DNA of 64,000 bases from CAZRWD01 sp964603785 (lineage in GTDB: Bacteria; Fermentibacterota; Fermentibacteria; Fermentibacterales; Fermentibacteraceae): NCBI GenBank assembly GCA_964603785.1, contig CAZRWD010000001.1:372001-436000 (forward strand), read 5' to 3'. Made by a program: the position numbers and the translations under genes. The notes under the pieces were generated by a model. It saw only the letters and a program-made list of their open reading frames with translations. It made no database searches and had not been told where the DNA came from. This document shows positions 24,834-33,627 of this stretch, piece by piece (within the stretch, counting starts at the first letter, position 1; the number at the start of each line of letters is the position of its first letter).

Positions 24834-26435
24834 CTAGTTCCGGCGGACCAGCCTGAGCGTCGCAGCCCCGGTCCCGTCCGCCAGCCTCGCGATGTAGACA
24901 CCCGGTGGAACGGCCGCGCCGTTCGAAGCCTTCCCGTCCCAGGTCGTTGTCGATGCGCCCGCCGGAATGTCGGCGGCGAAGACCGAACGGCCCGAAATAT
25001 CGTAAATCGAGAGCCTTCCCTCAAGTCCACAGGAGCACGAGAGATCAACCGGGCCCGAGGAGGGATTGGAGGAGGCGGCGATCGAGACCGGGAGAGAGCC
25101 CTCCGGCCCCCCGCCGACGCCTGCCGGGTCGAAGACGAAGCTGACCTCGACCCGCTGTTCAGGGCCGACCGCGACTCCCGTGACCGTCTGCGGCGGGAAT
25201 CCGGCCACCGAGGCGGTGACCTGGTAGGTGCCGGGCAGGAGCGGCTTGGCATAGTCGCCGAGCGTCACGTCCGTACGGCAGAAGCGCAGCGGCTGGCTGT
25301 CGGGCGTGTCGGTCCTCGTTATCTGGATGTTCGCGTCGTGAGGGGCGCCCAGGCTCGTCGTGACGGTTCCCCAGATCCCGAACGTGCTCTGCCTGTAGAA
25401 GTCCAGCATGGACATGTAGTGAGCTGCGCATACCCATGGCCAGTCGGAGTACTGCTTGCTGGAATGGACCTCTATGGTGTGGTCGATCCCCCCGTACTCG
25501 CCGTAGCTCCAGTCGTTGACGTCGCCGGTAATGATGTACCAGGCCCAGCCCTCCGTGACCCAGAAGCCGGGTATCCCGCAGAGCGAAGCGTAGTCCGCCC
25601 CCATCTGGACGATTAGCATGGTGTCCTGGACGGAGGCCGAGCTGTAGTTCCAGACGTAGTTGAAGCAGGCCTCCCCCCCATGCAGCGAGAGGCTGGCGCA
25701 GAAGGGGTTCTCGAGCCCCGTCAGGGCCGGCCACTCCTTCATCGTGACGTCCCTGAGGGCCTGGGTCTCGACCTCGGAGAACGGGCTCGATCCCCCTCCC
25801 CCCCCGGGCTGCCACATGTAGCTCAGGTTCCTGTTGAGGTCGACGCTGTTGGCGTTGTACCTGGTATTGCCGGCGTACCCGTCGGGGTTCATCACCGGGA
25901 TCACCCAGGTCTCTGCCGTGGTGACGATGTGGGAGCACATTGGGCTCGTGGCCGCGTTGTCAGCCAGGTTCTGGAGGTAGGTCAGCGCGACCATGGCGCT
26001 GGTCTTCTCGTCGCCGTGTATGGCTCCGACGAGCCTCAGCTCGGGCTCGACCTCCTCCGCCCCGACGTTGTCCGAGACGACGACGGCCATGATGGGCCTG
26101 CCCTGCACCGAGTAGCCGATCGTCTCCAGCCTGCAGATGTCGGGGTGTCGGGAGACCAGCGCGTCGAGCGAGTCGTTGATCGCCGTGATCGAGGGATACG
26201 GCAGCAGGGGCTCGGGGCAGTCCTCCCGCATCGGCATGTAGCCCAGCACCCTGAGCATGTCCTCCCCGGCATCGTCCACATAGATCCTGGCCCTCGAGTC
26301 GCGGAAGGACTCGATGTCGAACCCGCGGCTCTCGAGATATCTCGCGTCCGGCAGGCCTACCGGCGAGATCCAGACCGAATGGCCGGCGGAGGCGCAGACT
26401 GCGGCTGCCGCGAGGAGCAGGCACGTTCTGGTCAT
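24834..26435 (-). CDS. Secreted M14 zinc carboxypeptidase with C-terminal sorting-type domain
   Basis: 533 residues. It has a signal peptide (1-18, TCLLLAAAAVCASAG), an M14 catalytic domain (about 80-360), a carboxypeptidase-regulatory-like beta domain (about 365-430) and a C-terminal FlgD-like Ig domain (about 450-533, ending VPPGVYIARL...LRLVRRN). Zinc ligands appear in GAIHGDEKT and in SLHGGEACF, and the catalytic Glu in HTIEVHSSK. Similar peptidases with such tails are exported and attached or released by dedicated secretion systems in FCB-group bacteria. The substrate is unknown. Confidence 0.85.
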   Translation of the reverse strand: MTRTCLLLAAAAVCASAGHSVWISPVGLPDARYLESRGFDIESFRDSRARIYVDDAGEDMLRVLGYMPMREDCPEPLLPYPSITAINDSLDALVSRHPDICRLETIGYSVQGRPIMAVVVSDNVGAEEVEPELRLVGAIHGDEKTSAMVALTYLQNLADNAATSPMCSHIVTTAETWVIPVMNPDGYAGNTRYNANSVDLNRNLSYMWQPGGGGGSSPFSEVETQALRDVTMKEWPALTGLENPFCASLSLHGGEACFNYVWNYSSASVQDTMLIVQMGADYASLCGIPGFWVTEGWAWYIITGDVNDWSYGEYGGIDHTIEVHSSKQYSDWPWVCAAHYMSMLDFYRQSTFGIWGTVTTSLGAPHDANIQITRTDTPDSQPLRFCRTDVTLGDYAKPLLPGTYQVTASVAGFPPQTVTGVAVGPEQRVEVSFVFDPAGVGGGPEGSLPVSIAASSNPSSGPVDLSCSCGLEGRLSIYDISGRSVFAADIPAGASTTTWDGKASNGAAVPPGVYIARLADGTGAATLRLVRRN

Positions 26436-26539
26436 TTCGTCAGACTCCGGGTTGCGGTGGGTTCACCTCGGTGGCTCTACGATGCGAAGATCGTCCGGGT
26501 TACGCCGCGAGTCAACGCTGCCCGCGGGCAGCTCGAAGG

Positions 26540-26568
26540 TAGACGAAGCCGTCCGGGGGTTCTAGAAT
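26540..26568 (+). promoter_or_regulatory. Possible promoter of tRNA-Pro
   Basis: TAGAAT at 26563-26568 with a weak TAGACG 17 bp upstream lies 8 nt before the tRNA. The -10 hexamer matches the one before tRNA-Leu at 57977, which supports it. The -35 is poor. Confidence 0.4.
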
Positions 26569-26576
26569 CGGCTGAT

Positions 26577-26653
26577 CGGGGCGTGGCGCAGTCCGGTAGC
26601 GCACCTGCTTTGGGAGCAGGGGGTCGCCGGTTCGAATCCGGCCGCCCCGACCA
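26577..26653 (+). tRNA. tRNA-Pro (anticodon TGG)
   Basis: All four arms fold. The acceptor stem is CGGGGCG with CGCCCCG, the anticodon stem is CCTGC/GCAGG with loop TTTGGGA (anticodon TGG), and the T-arm is GCCGG-TTCGAAT-CCGGC. The 3' CCA is encoded. It reads CCA and, by wobble, other proline codons. It stands alone between two minus-strand genes. Confidence 0.96.
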
Positions 26654-26676
26654 CCGTCTCCCGGTGCGGGGCGGGA

Positions 26677-29055
26677 TCAGCGCGATCCGGTCCCGGGCTC
26701 CTCCCGTTCCTCCCGGCCGATCCCTGCGCCGGCGGCCTCCCAGACCTGCCCGAATGCCTTAGCCCATGTCCTGGAAGTTGCCAGCTCTCTGGCGCGCAAG
26801 GACATACGTCTACGCATGGCCCCATCTGTCGAGAGCCTGACGATCGCCTCGGCCAGGGCGCCCTGGTCCCTGCCTCGGACTGCCAGACCGGTCTCCCCCG
26901 GCACGATTATCTCCATGGGCCCGCCCATGTCGGTCACGATGGCCGGGAGACCGGAGGCGTGCGCCTCCAGGACGACGTTCCCGAAGGTGTCGGTCGTGCT
27001 GGGGAAGACGAACAGGTCGGCGGAGGCGTAGGCCCTCGACAGGTCCGCGCCCCGCAGGACCCCGCAGAACCTGCACCCCCTGCCGCTCAGCCGGGTGTTG
27101 AGCTCGCCGAGGTAGGGTCCGTCCCCCACGACGAACAGTTCCAGGTCCGGCACCCTTCCCCTGGCGGCGAGGAACGCCTCGGCCAGTACGTCCAGGTCCT
27201 TCTCGCGCGAGACCCTGCCCACGTAGAGGAGCCGTGTCGACCCGGGAGAGCCGCCGTGCCTCTGGAAGAAGGCCTCGTCCCGCCAGACCGGGGAGAAGGC
27301 CTCGAGATCGATGCCCCGGGGGAAGATGGTCATCTTGCGCGGGGGGATCCCCAGGTTCTCCAGCTCGCGCATGTAGTAGCGGCTGGGGACCATCACGAGG
27401 TCGGTCGCCGTGTAGAACCAGCCCATGGCCGCCGCGGCGAACTCGCCCATGTGGCTGTCGCGGGATATCTGGTTGACGTGGCGCGGATAGTCGGTGTGGT
27501 AGATGCCGACGGCCGGTATGCCGAGAAGCTTCGCCACCGCGAGGCCCGTGAGGCCGACGGGGCCGGGCGTGGAGATGTAGATGGCCTCGAAGTCGTTCTC
27601 GTCCACGAACCTGAGGAGGTCCAGGAAGGGCGGCACGGAGAGGGACTTGCTCTCGTAGTCGGGCACCTGGAACTCCCTCACCGGAGGGAAGTTCACCACC
27701 CACCCCTCGAAGGAGAGGGGTCTCCCCTGGCAGGCGACGACCGCCAGCCTCCTCCCCTGCTCCACGGACAGCTTGCTGAACTGCTGTAGCGTTCGCGAGA
27801 CTCCGTTCAGGTCGTCGATGGTGTCCGTGAACCAGGCCTTCGCGCCGGAACCCTTCGGCAGGGAGCATCCCGGGGTGCGCTCGGAGAACTCCCGGGCCGC
27901 CCTTCTGCCTTTTCGCAGATTGAAGTATGCCATGGGGTAGGGTGCATTGAGGAGCATGACCGGGAGCAGGGCCGAGAGGGCTTCGAAGGCTTCGAGGAGC
28001 CTGCCGTCGGCCATCCTCCGGACCAGGAGCGCCCCGAACCTGTCGAGCAGTCTGTTGGTCGTGCTGCTGAATATCCTGTAGGTCCTCTCGTCGATGTCCT
28101 CCCTGGGCCTCCCCTTGGACCAGAGGTCCTTGCCGACCTCCAGCAGCTCCGCGAGTATGAAGCTCTCCGGACCCGGGTCCCCGCTCCTCGACGCCCTGTG
28201 GTACATCTCGTGGAGCGCCATGTCCGCCTTCTGCCAGAGAGTCGGCGGACCGCCCGGCTCGACTCCGAACAGCCTGTCGGCGGCCGCCGCGGCGAAGACC
28301 GGCAGCTGCTGCGCCTGCATCCTCTCCCTGTAGAACGAGTACGCAATCGAATAGGCCGAGTAGGCCGACCTGACGGCGTTCCCGCCCGATCCGCCGGGAG
28401 TCCCGCCGGATGCGGTGAGCCTGCGGAGGAAGTCCGCCGGGTCGAGCGCCTCCTCCACGGATGTGTGCGTCTGGCCGATGAACTTGCCGCACCGGTCGTC
28501 GGATCCCCCGGTGAAGCCCTGGAACCCGGGATCGCCCCGGATGGCCCGGACCAGCGGGGCGACGAGCTCGTTCTCTCCTCCGAGCCTGGTGCCGTTCATC
28601 GATTCGATGAGGGGGCAGGTCCTCACGACCCTGCAGAAGTCCCCGTAGGCCATGGGCGAGCCCTCGAAGTGGAAGGGGTGTGCGAAGGCGAAGGGTATCC
28701 CCCGGTCGACGAGGAACTCCGACAGGTCCTCGAAAGAGTCCCTGAGGCGCATCATCTCGTCGTGGTCGGCGGGATCGAACCCGTAGACCAGGATGTGCAG
28801 GGGGTTCCTGCTCTCGTGCAGGTAGGTGCGTATCTCGCCGCCCGTGAAGACCCCGGGGAGGTGGAGGATCCGCGACACGCCCTCGATGCTGTTGATGTCG
28901 GTGATCGTCACGAACGTCATGTCACGCTCGCGCGCCCTTTCGTAGACGAGCTCGGGGGGGGTGTAGCTCTCGGGGGCCTGGAGCGCCCGCAGGAACCAGT
29001 AGCCGGTCGCCTTGGAGTACATCGAGTGGACATGCATGTCGCACAGGGTACGCAT
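26677..29055 (-). CDS. Fusion of a PHP-type domain and a GT4 glycosyltransferase
   Basis: 792 residues. The N-terminal part (about 1-230) looks like a PHP metal-dependent phosphoesterase: DMHVHSMYS at the start, VTITDIN, then AHPFHFEG and a GGSDDRCGKF near residue 187. A helical linker (about 235-420) with no recognised motif follows. The C-terminus (about 425-775) is a GT-B glycosyltransferase of family 4 type: LLYVGRVSREKDLDVL, VVGDGP, and FPSTTDTFGNVVLEAHASGLP with the catalytic-type Glu region. It probably builds a glycolipid or surface glycan. The PHP domain may remove a phosphate from the product or an intermediate. Confidence 0.82.
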   Translation of the reverse strand: MRTLCDMHVHSMYSKATGYWFLRALQAPESYTPPELVYERARERDMTFVTITDINSIEGVSRILHLPGVFTGGEIRTYLHESRNPLHILVYGFDPADHDEMMRLRDSFEDLSEFLVDRGIPFAFAHPFHFEGSPMAYGDFCRVVRTCPLIESMNGTRLGGENELVAPLVRAIRGDPGFQGFTGGSDDRCGKFIGQTHTSVEEALDPADFLRRLTASGGTPGGSGGNAVRSAYSAYSIAYSFYRERMQAQQLPVFAAAAADRLFGVEPGGPPTLWQKADMALHEMYHRASRSGDPGPESFILAELLEVGKDLWSKGRPREDIDERTYRIFSSTTNRLLDRFGALLVRRMADGRLLEAFEALSALLPVMLLNAPYPMAYFNLRKGRRAAREFSERTPGCSLPKGSGAKAWFTDTIDDLNGVSRTLQQFSKLSVEQGRRLAVVACQGRPLSFEGWVVNFPPVREFQVPDYESKSLSVPPFLDLLRFVDENDFEAIYISTPGPVGLTGLAVAKLLGIPAVGIYHTDYPRHVNQISRDSHMGEFAAAAMGWFYTATDLVMVPSRYYMRELENLGIPPRKMTIFPRGIDLEAFSPVWRDEAFFQRHGGSPGSTRLLYVGRVSREKDLDVLAEAFLAARGRVPDLELFVVGDGPYLGELNTRLSGRGCRFCGVLRGADLSRAYASADLFVFPSTTDTFGNVVLEAHASGLPAIVTDMGGPMEIIVPGETGLAVRGRDQGALAEAIVRLSTDGAMRRRMSLRARELATSRTWAKAFGQVWEAAGAGIGREEREEPGTGSR

Positions 29056-29129
29056 CTCAGGTCAGCCCTCCACGGTCGTGACCGGCGTGCGCCGGAGCGA
29101 TGATGATAACACGGGGAGCTGCGCGGTGA

Positions 29130-30101
29130 CTATTCGACCAGCGCTATCCCCTGGGGCCCGTCGCCCGCCTGCAGGGTGTCCAGGGGGGTCCATCCCCCTG
29201 CGTCGAACACGAGCACGGCGTCGGAATCGAACGAGGTCAGGAAGAGCGTGTCGCCGAGAGCCGCGACGCCGGTCACCCCGCATCCGGCCTCCAGGGTCTC
29301 GAAGTCCCCCGTCTCGTCGTAGGCGAAGACGCCGGTCGAGGACCATCCGTCTCCGCTGTAGAAGACCCCGCCGCTGCGGGCGGAGGGCCCGGGAGTCCCC
29401 CCCGTCGGGACGACTGCCGTGATGGAGAGGCTCGCGGGATCGATGATCGTCACCGCTCCGTCCCCGGTGTAGGTGGTCGAGAAGGCGTGGACCATCCCGG
29501 TCTGCGGGAAGTAGCGCAGCGTGTGGGTGTTCTCGGGGGTGGCGATGGTGTCGACCGTCTCGCCCGACCCGGGATCGATGACGATCGTCCCGTGGCTTCC
29601 GGCCACGGGCCAGTTGGCGCAGCCCACGAATACCAGCCCGTCGGCGGCGGCGATCCCGCTGGGGCTGGGGAGGCCCGTGAACTCCTCGGTCACGGCCAGG
29701 GTGGCCGGGTCGACGGAATAGACGCTCCCGCTGGTCAGCCCGGTGACGAGCAGGATGCCTTCCCGCTCGCAGGCCTGGTAGGGATTGCATCCGGCCGGCA
29801 GGACAGCCTCGCCCAGCATCGCGCCAGGCTGCCCGGAATCGAAGAAGGCCACCGTGGAGGAGAGGGAGTTCACCACCGCGAAGATCCCGCCGCCGAGGGG
29901 GACGATGTCGTTGGGAGCCTCACCCGTGACGAAGGCCTGGCCGACGAGCGTCCCGTCGCCGGTGAAAAAGAGGTCCACGGAGGCTCCGAGGCCGTTGAAC
30001 CAGGCGATGACGGAACCCTCGCCGGGCCCCGAGGGCCCCGTCGCGTCTCCACAGGAGCAGGCCAGCACCACGAATGCCGCAAGCACAGGACCTCTGTACA
30101 C
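29130..30101 (-). CDS. Lipoprotein with YVTN/NHL-like beta-propeller
   Basis: 323 residues from GTG, 7 nt after GGAGGAG. The signal sequence ends in VLACSC, so a lipid anchor on a Cys is likely. The rest is a run of about seven beta repeats with TGDGTLVGQ, PNDIVPLGGGIFAV, PSGIAAADGLVFVG and PQGIALVE phrases, as in YVTN/NHL propellers. Its start lies at the stop of the BtuB-like receptor gene, so it is probably co-transcribed and controlled by the B12 riboswitch. A role in cobalamin capture at the cell surface is a reasonable guess. Confidence 0.7.
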   Translation of the reverse strand: MYRGPVLAAFVVLACSCGDATGPSGPGEGSVIAWFNGLGASVDLFFTGDGTLVGQAFVTGEAPNDIVPLGGGIFAVVNSLSSTVAFFDSGQPGAMLGEAVLPAGCNPYQACEREGILLVTGLTSGSVYSVDPATLAVTEEFTGLPSPSGIAAADGLVFVGCANWPVAGSHGTIVIDPGSGETVDTIATPENTHTLRYFPQTGMVHAFSTTYTGDGAVTIIDPASLSITAVVPTGGTPGPSARSGGVFYSGDGWSSTGVFAYDETGDFETLEAGCGVTGVAALGDTLFLTSFDSDAVLVFDAGGWTPLDTLQAGDGPQGIALVE

Positions 30102-30102
30102 C

Positions 30103-32049
30103 CTAGATCTCCTCCCCCGCGCCGAGCTGCACCTCGACGCCGAAAGTGGCTCCCCTCCCCGGGAAGCCGTTGCTCTCCTCGTACTCCTCGTCCAGGATGT
30201 TCGATGCCGTGAGGGCCAGGCCCGTCGCATCCGTCGGCCTCCAGCGGAGCCCGGCGCCGAGTAGTGCGTATCCCTCGAGCGAGAGGGTGTTGGATGCGTT
30301 TATGAAGCGGCGGCCGGTGCCAGTTACGACGAGATGGGCGTCGAACGGGGCCATGTCGAGCGCCGCGTCGACCCCCCAGGTCGACATCGGCCTGTAGGGG
30401 AGCTGGCCGCCCTCGTTGACTGAGCCCGGCGATTCGTCGACGGTCCGGGACAGGGAGAAGGTGGCCGCCAGGGAGAGATGCCCGGCCCCCGCGGCGGCCG
30501 AGGCCTCGATCCCGCGCTTGGAGGCCTCGAGGATGTTCCCGGGCGTCCAGATTCCGCCTGCGCCGGGGGCCCAGGCGATCATGTCCTCGACCCGGGCGGT
30601 GTACAGGGCGACATCCGCGCTGAAGGAGCCCGCCTCCACGGCCAGCACGAGCTCGATCTCGGCCGATGTCTCCGTGTCCAGCCCCGGGTTGCCCTCGGCG
30701 AAGGGATCCGCGGGCCAGTAGAGGTCGTTGAATGTCGGGCGCCTGAAGCTCCTGGCGGCGGAGATGCCGGTCATGACCAGGCCGTCGGCGAGAAGGAGCC
30801 TTGCCGAGGCCCTCGCTCCGAGGCCGGGGCCCTCCCCCGTGCAGGCCTCGAGTCGTCCCGTCGCGTCGAGCGAGAGGGGGCCGGCCGGCACCGCGGCCGA
30901 GATCCCGGTTCCCGCCGTGCTCCTCACCCTTCCGCCCAGCGATGTCCCCGAAACCCCCTCCGTCATGGCGTCGGCCTCGAACAGCAGCGCGGCGGGCCCG
31001 GCCGGCGCCGCCAGAGAGACCGAGGCTTCGGAGGACAGGTCGGTGTTCCTGTCGTCGACGGGCGTGGGGGTCGTTCCGCGGTAGTAGACGGAGCCGGCGT
31101 GCGCCCCGGCCCGGAGGGTGACGCCTCCCGCCCCGGTCGCGATCCATGCGTCGATGGATCCCCTGTCGATAGAGGCATCGGTGGGAGGTGACCAGTCAGG
31201 GCTCTCGGATCCGCCTCGCGAGGAGCAGACGAGGAGCCCGAGCCGCGCGCCGCCGGGGGGGTGGATGGTCGAAAGCAGCGAAAGGGACCTTCCGGAGGCG
31301 TCCTGCGGTCCCCTGAGCGCCGAGGCCGCAAGGGTGAACCTGCAGATGCCTCCGAGTGTGAAACCGGTGACCGCCCCGCCGCCCCCGCGGGAGTCGGCCC
31401 TCAGCCGGAGACCGGGCGGCGTCGAAGGGGAGGCGGGCATGAGATCGACCGTCCCCGCCAGACCCCCCTCCCTGAAGCCGGAAGAGCCTCCCCGTGCGAA
31501 CCTCATGCCTGCGAAGAGGTCCGGATCGAGCAGGAAGGGGATTCCACCGTCCATCGCCGATCTCAGCCGGTGTCCGTCGACCGTCCACGAGACCTGTGAG
31601 GGGTCGGAGCCCCTCACGGATATCGAGAGCACCGATGCCGGGCCTCCGTACTCCCTGAGCACGAGGCCGGGCACCCTGGCCCCTATCGAGTGGATGCCCG
31701 TGCCCTCCAGGCTGGAGATGTGCCCGGAGCCGATCTCGCTCGATGAGAGGGAGCCCTCGGCCGGCCCGGGGGCGGCGGCCCTGACCTCGACGAGGACGCC
31801 GCTCTGCAGGGGCGCTCGCCGGAGCACCACGGTGGTCGAAGGCCCCACGGTCCCCGACCATGGCTCGTAGCCGAGGGCCCTGACCGTCCCTTCGCCCTCG
31901 GGATCGGAGGCGAAGGTCCCTGTGGAGTCGCTCGGGCAGATCCGCCCCGTGGCCGACTCGAAGAGGGCTCCCGCCACCGGATTGCCGGAATCGTCGATGA
32001 CCCTGGGCGCAGAGACGAGGATCACCGACATGAAGAGCTGCAGATGCAG
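30103..32049 (-). CDS. BtuB-like TonB-dependent receptor, CTG start
   Basis: 648 residues from CTG 32049, which follows GGAGG by 5 nt. This start gives a short signal peptide (MHLQLFMSVILVSA). The internal ATG at 32031 has no ribosome site and cuts this peptide. A carboxypeptidase-regulatory-like stretch (about 17-80) precedes the plug domain (about 95-210: SIGARVPGLVLREYGGPASV..ISVRGSDPSQV) and a beta-barrel ending with the short aromatic/hydrophobic strand TFGVEVQLGAGEEI. A cobalamin riboswitch directly upstream indicates that the ligand is a corrinoid. The lipoprotein gene follows. Confidence 0.8.
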   Translation of the reverse strand: MHLQLFMSVILVSAPRVIDDSGNPVAGALFESATGRICPSDSTGTFASDPEGEGTVRALGYEPWSGTVGPSTTVVLRRAPLQSGVLVEVRAAAPGPAEGSLSSSEIGSGHISSLEGTGIHSIGARVPGLVLREYGGPASVLSISVRGSDPSQVSWTVDGHRLRSAMDGGIPFLLDPDLFAGMRFARGGSSGFREGGLAGTVDLMPASPSTPPGLRLRADSRGGGGAVTGFTLGGICRFTLAASALRGPQDASGRSLSLLSTIHPPGGARLGLLVCSSRGGSESPDWSPPTDASIDRGSIDAWIATGAGGVTLRAGAHAGSVYYRGTTPTPVDDRNTDLSSEASVSLAAPAGPAALLFEADAMTEGVSGTSLGGRVRSTAGTGISAAVPAGPLSLDATGRLEACTGEGPGLGARASARLLLADGLVMTGISAARSFRRPTFNDLYWPADPFAEGNPGLDTETSAEIELVLAVEAGSFSADVALYTARVEDMIAWAPGAGGIWTPGNILEASKRGIEASAAAGAGHLSLAATFSLSRTVDESPGSVNEGGQLPYRPMSTWGVDAALDMAPFDAHLVVTGTGRRFINASNTLSLEGYALLGAGLRWRPTDATGLALTASNILDEEYEESNGFPGRGATFGVEVQLGAGEEI

Positions 32050-32053
32050 AAAG

Positions 32054-32078
32054 GCCTCCGTTCCGTGCGGACGGAGGC
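32054..32078 (-). promoter_or_regulatory. Ribosome-site-hiding hairpin between riboswitch and btuB
   Basis: On the minus strand GCCTCCG pairs with CGGAGGC, and inner bases (TCC/GGA) can extend the stem. The GGAGG in the 3' arm is the ribosome site for CTG 32049. A short TTT follows. With the stem closed the ribosome site is buried, so this is a good candidate expression platform for translational control by cobalamin. Confidence 0.6.
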
Positions 32079-32128
32079 GGACGCGGAGGATCTCCCTGGA
32101 GCGGAGAGACTACCCTCGCTTCACGCGC

Positions 32129-32262
32129 GGCGCAGTATCCTGACTTCCGGATCCTCCCTGGCTCCGCCTTCCCGCCCCTCGGGGGCAGTGGCATGATGGA
32201 GCCCGGTCCCCGGTTACAGTGGCGCCACCGCGGCGGATTCGCACCGCCTTCCTGCGCCCGCA
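32129..32262 (-). promoter_or_regulatory. Cobalamin riboswitch (aptamer)
   Basis: Read on the minus strand the region contains the ordered conserved blocks: GGAAGGCGGTGCGAATCCGC, then GCGCCACTGTAACCGGG, the TCATGCCACTG core, GGGAAGGC, and a B12-box-like CCGGAAGTCAGGATACTGCG. The order and spacing fit adenosylcobalamin-type aptamers. It lies about 80 nt before a TonB-dependent receptor gene, a classical target. Confidence 0.9.
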
Positions 32263-32295
32263 CGACTGGAGAATGACCGGCCGGTCATCGTGCCG

Positions 32296-33627
32296 TCAAG
32301 TGGACTGCTGCCCGGGAGCCTTCCAGAAGTCCCGCCGGACGAGTTCGCCCCGGGACATGGCGAGGGCCTGCGATATGGAGTGGTCCATATTGTTGTACCA
32401 GAAGGAACCGCATCTTCCGAGGAGATGGAGGCCGGCGGGCGGCGAGACTTCGGACAGCCTCTCCCTGTAGTCGAGGGAGTACAGGGGGTAGGTCTCCGGT
32501 ATCCGGTGCGGGATCGAGAAGACCACTCCGCCGGGATCGATCGCCCCGACTCTCTCCAGGTCGTCCAGCACCCTGGGCAGTATCGACTCCGGCGCCTCCC
32601 AGACTTCATCCCCCCTGCGGCAGGATATCTCCACCACGATGCTGTCGGCGCCCTTCGGGGCCATGTCCTCCGAGAAGTTGCGCGGGATCGACAGACGGCT
32701 GAAGACCGTCGACGGCTCGCCGAAATAGCACCACTGGTAGTCGAACGGCCTGCGGCGGTCCAGGGCGACGTCGAAGACGACGGTGTCCATGAAGGCCAGG
32801 CCGTCGGCCTCCACGGCGCCGTTCAGGGGGGCGGACCAGTAGACCTCCTCCGCCTCCAGGAAGCCACCTCCCGCGAGGGTGACGCCCTTCACGCAGCCGT
32901 TCGCGGTCTCTATGCCGGAGGCCCGTGTGGAGAGCATGATCTCGCTTCCGGCCCTGGTCACCCTTGCCGCGAGGATGTCCGCGAAGGCCTGTATGCCGCC
33001 CTGCGCCGGGTAGATGAAGCTCGTGGACACGGGTCTGGGGAGCAGCAGGCTCCGGGCGAGGGATGCGAGGCTGTCGGCCCTGACCCTCCTGTCGATCACG
33101 GCCCTGTCCACCCCGGCGGCGGCCCAGTCGGTGTGCAGCTCCTCGGGGTCCAGACCCGTGAACTTCCTCGTGTAGTCGCGGAAGAAGTGGCGGTAGAGGT
33201 TCCTGCCGTAGCGGGAGATGATGTGCCCTGCGAACGATGCCGGCTCGGCCCCTCCCCTCCTGCGGAACAGGTCCGGGAGGCATGAGAGGAGCATGCGCGG
33301 AGGGAGCCTGGTGACGCCCGGGAGCGTGAGGGGCCAGTCGTGGTACCGGCCTCCGAGGTAGACGCTGCTGGACCGGGGTATCCTGGCTATCCGGCCTTCG
33401 AGGACATCCTCGAGATAGGCCTGGACCCCCGCGTCGACGGTGTGGAAGCGGTGCGGACCGATGTCGAACCTGAAGCCGTCGTGCTCGAATGTCCGTGCCA
33501 GGCCGCCCGGCGAATCCTCCCGCTCGACGACCGTGACCCTGCGGCCAGACGAAGAGAGCCGCTCGGCAAGGGCGAGACCGGCCACGCCGGCGCCCACGAT
33601 CGTGACGGGCCCGCCTCCGCCCCTCAC
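32296..33627 (-). CDS. FAD-dependent amine-oxidase-like / protoporphyrinogen-oxidase-like enzyme
   Basis: 443 residues from GTG (GTGA overlap with the upstream gene). The N-terminal Rossmann motif VTIVGAGVAGLALAERL binds FAD. VVEREDSPGGLARTF and the FDIGPHRFH segment follow, as in amine-oxidase/UDP-galactopyranose-mutase-type flavoproteins. The C-terminal LHLLGRCGSFWYNNMDHSI is the second flavin contact. Neighbouring genes for a flippase-like protein and the PHP-glycosyltransferase suggest a role in glycan synthesis rather than heme synthesis. The substrate is not known. Confidence 0.72.
   Translation of the reverse strand: MRGGGGPVTIVGAGVAGLALAERLSSSGRRVTVVEREDSPGGLARTFEHDGFRFDIGPHRFHTVDAGVQAYLEDVLEGRIARIPRSSSVYLGGRYHDWPLTLPGVTRLPPRMLLSCLPDLFRRRGGAEPASFAGHIISRYGRNLYRHFFRDYTRKFTGLDPEELHTDWAAAGVDRAVIDRRVRADSLASLARSLLLPRPVSTSFIYPAQGGIQAFADILAARVTRAGSEIMLSTRASGIETANGCVKGVTLAGGGFLEAEEVYWSAPLNGAVEADGLAFMDTVVFDVALDRRRPFDYQWCYFGEPSTVFSRLSIPRNFSEDMAPKGADSIVVEISCRRGDEVWEAPESILPRVLDDLERVGAIDPGGVVFSIPHRIPETYPLYSLDYRERLSEVSPPAGLHLLGRCGSFWYNNMDHSISQALAMSRGELVRRDFWKAPGQQST

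Noticed and set aside
29082..29095. Terminator after the lipoprotein gene
   Set aside because: Only a 5-bp CCGGC/GCCGG stem without U-tract; common by chance at this GC content.
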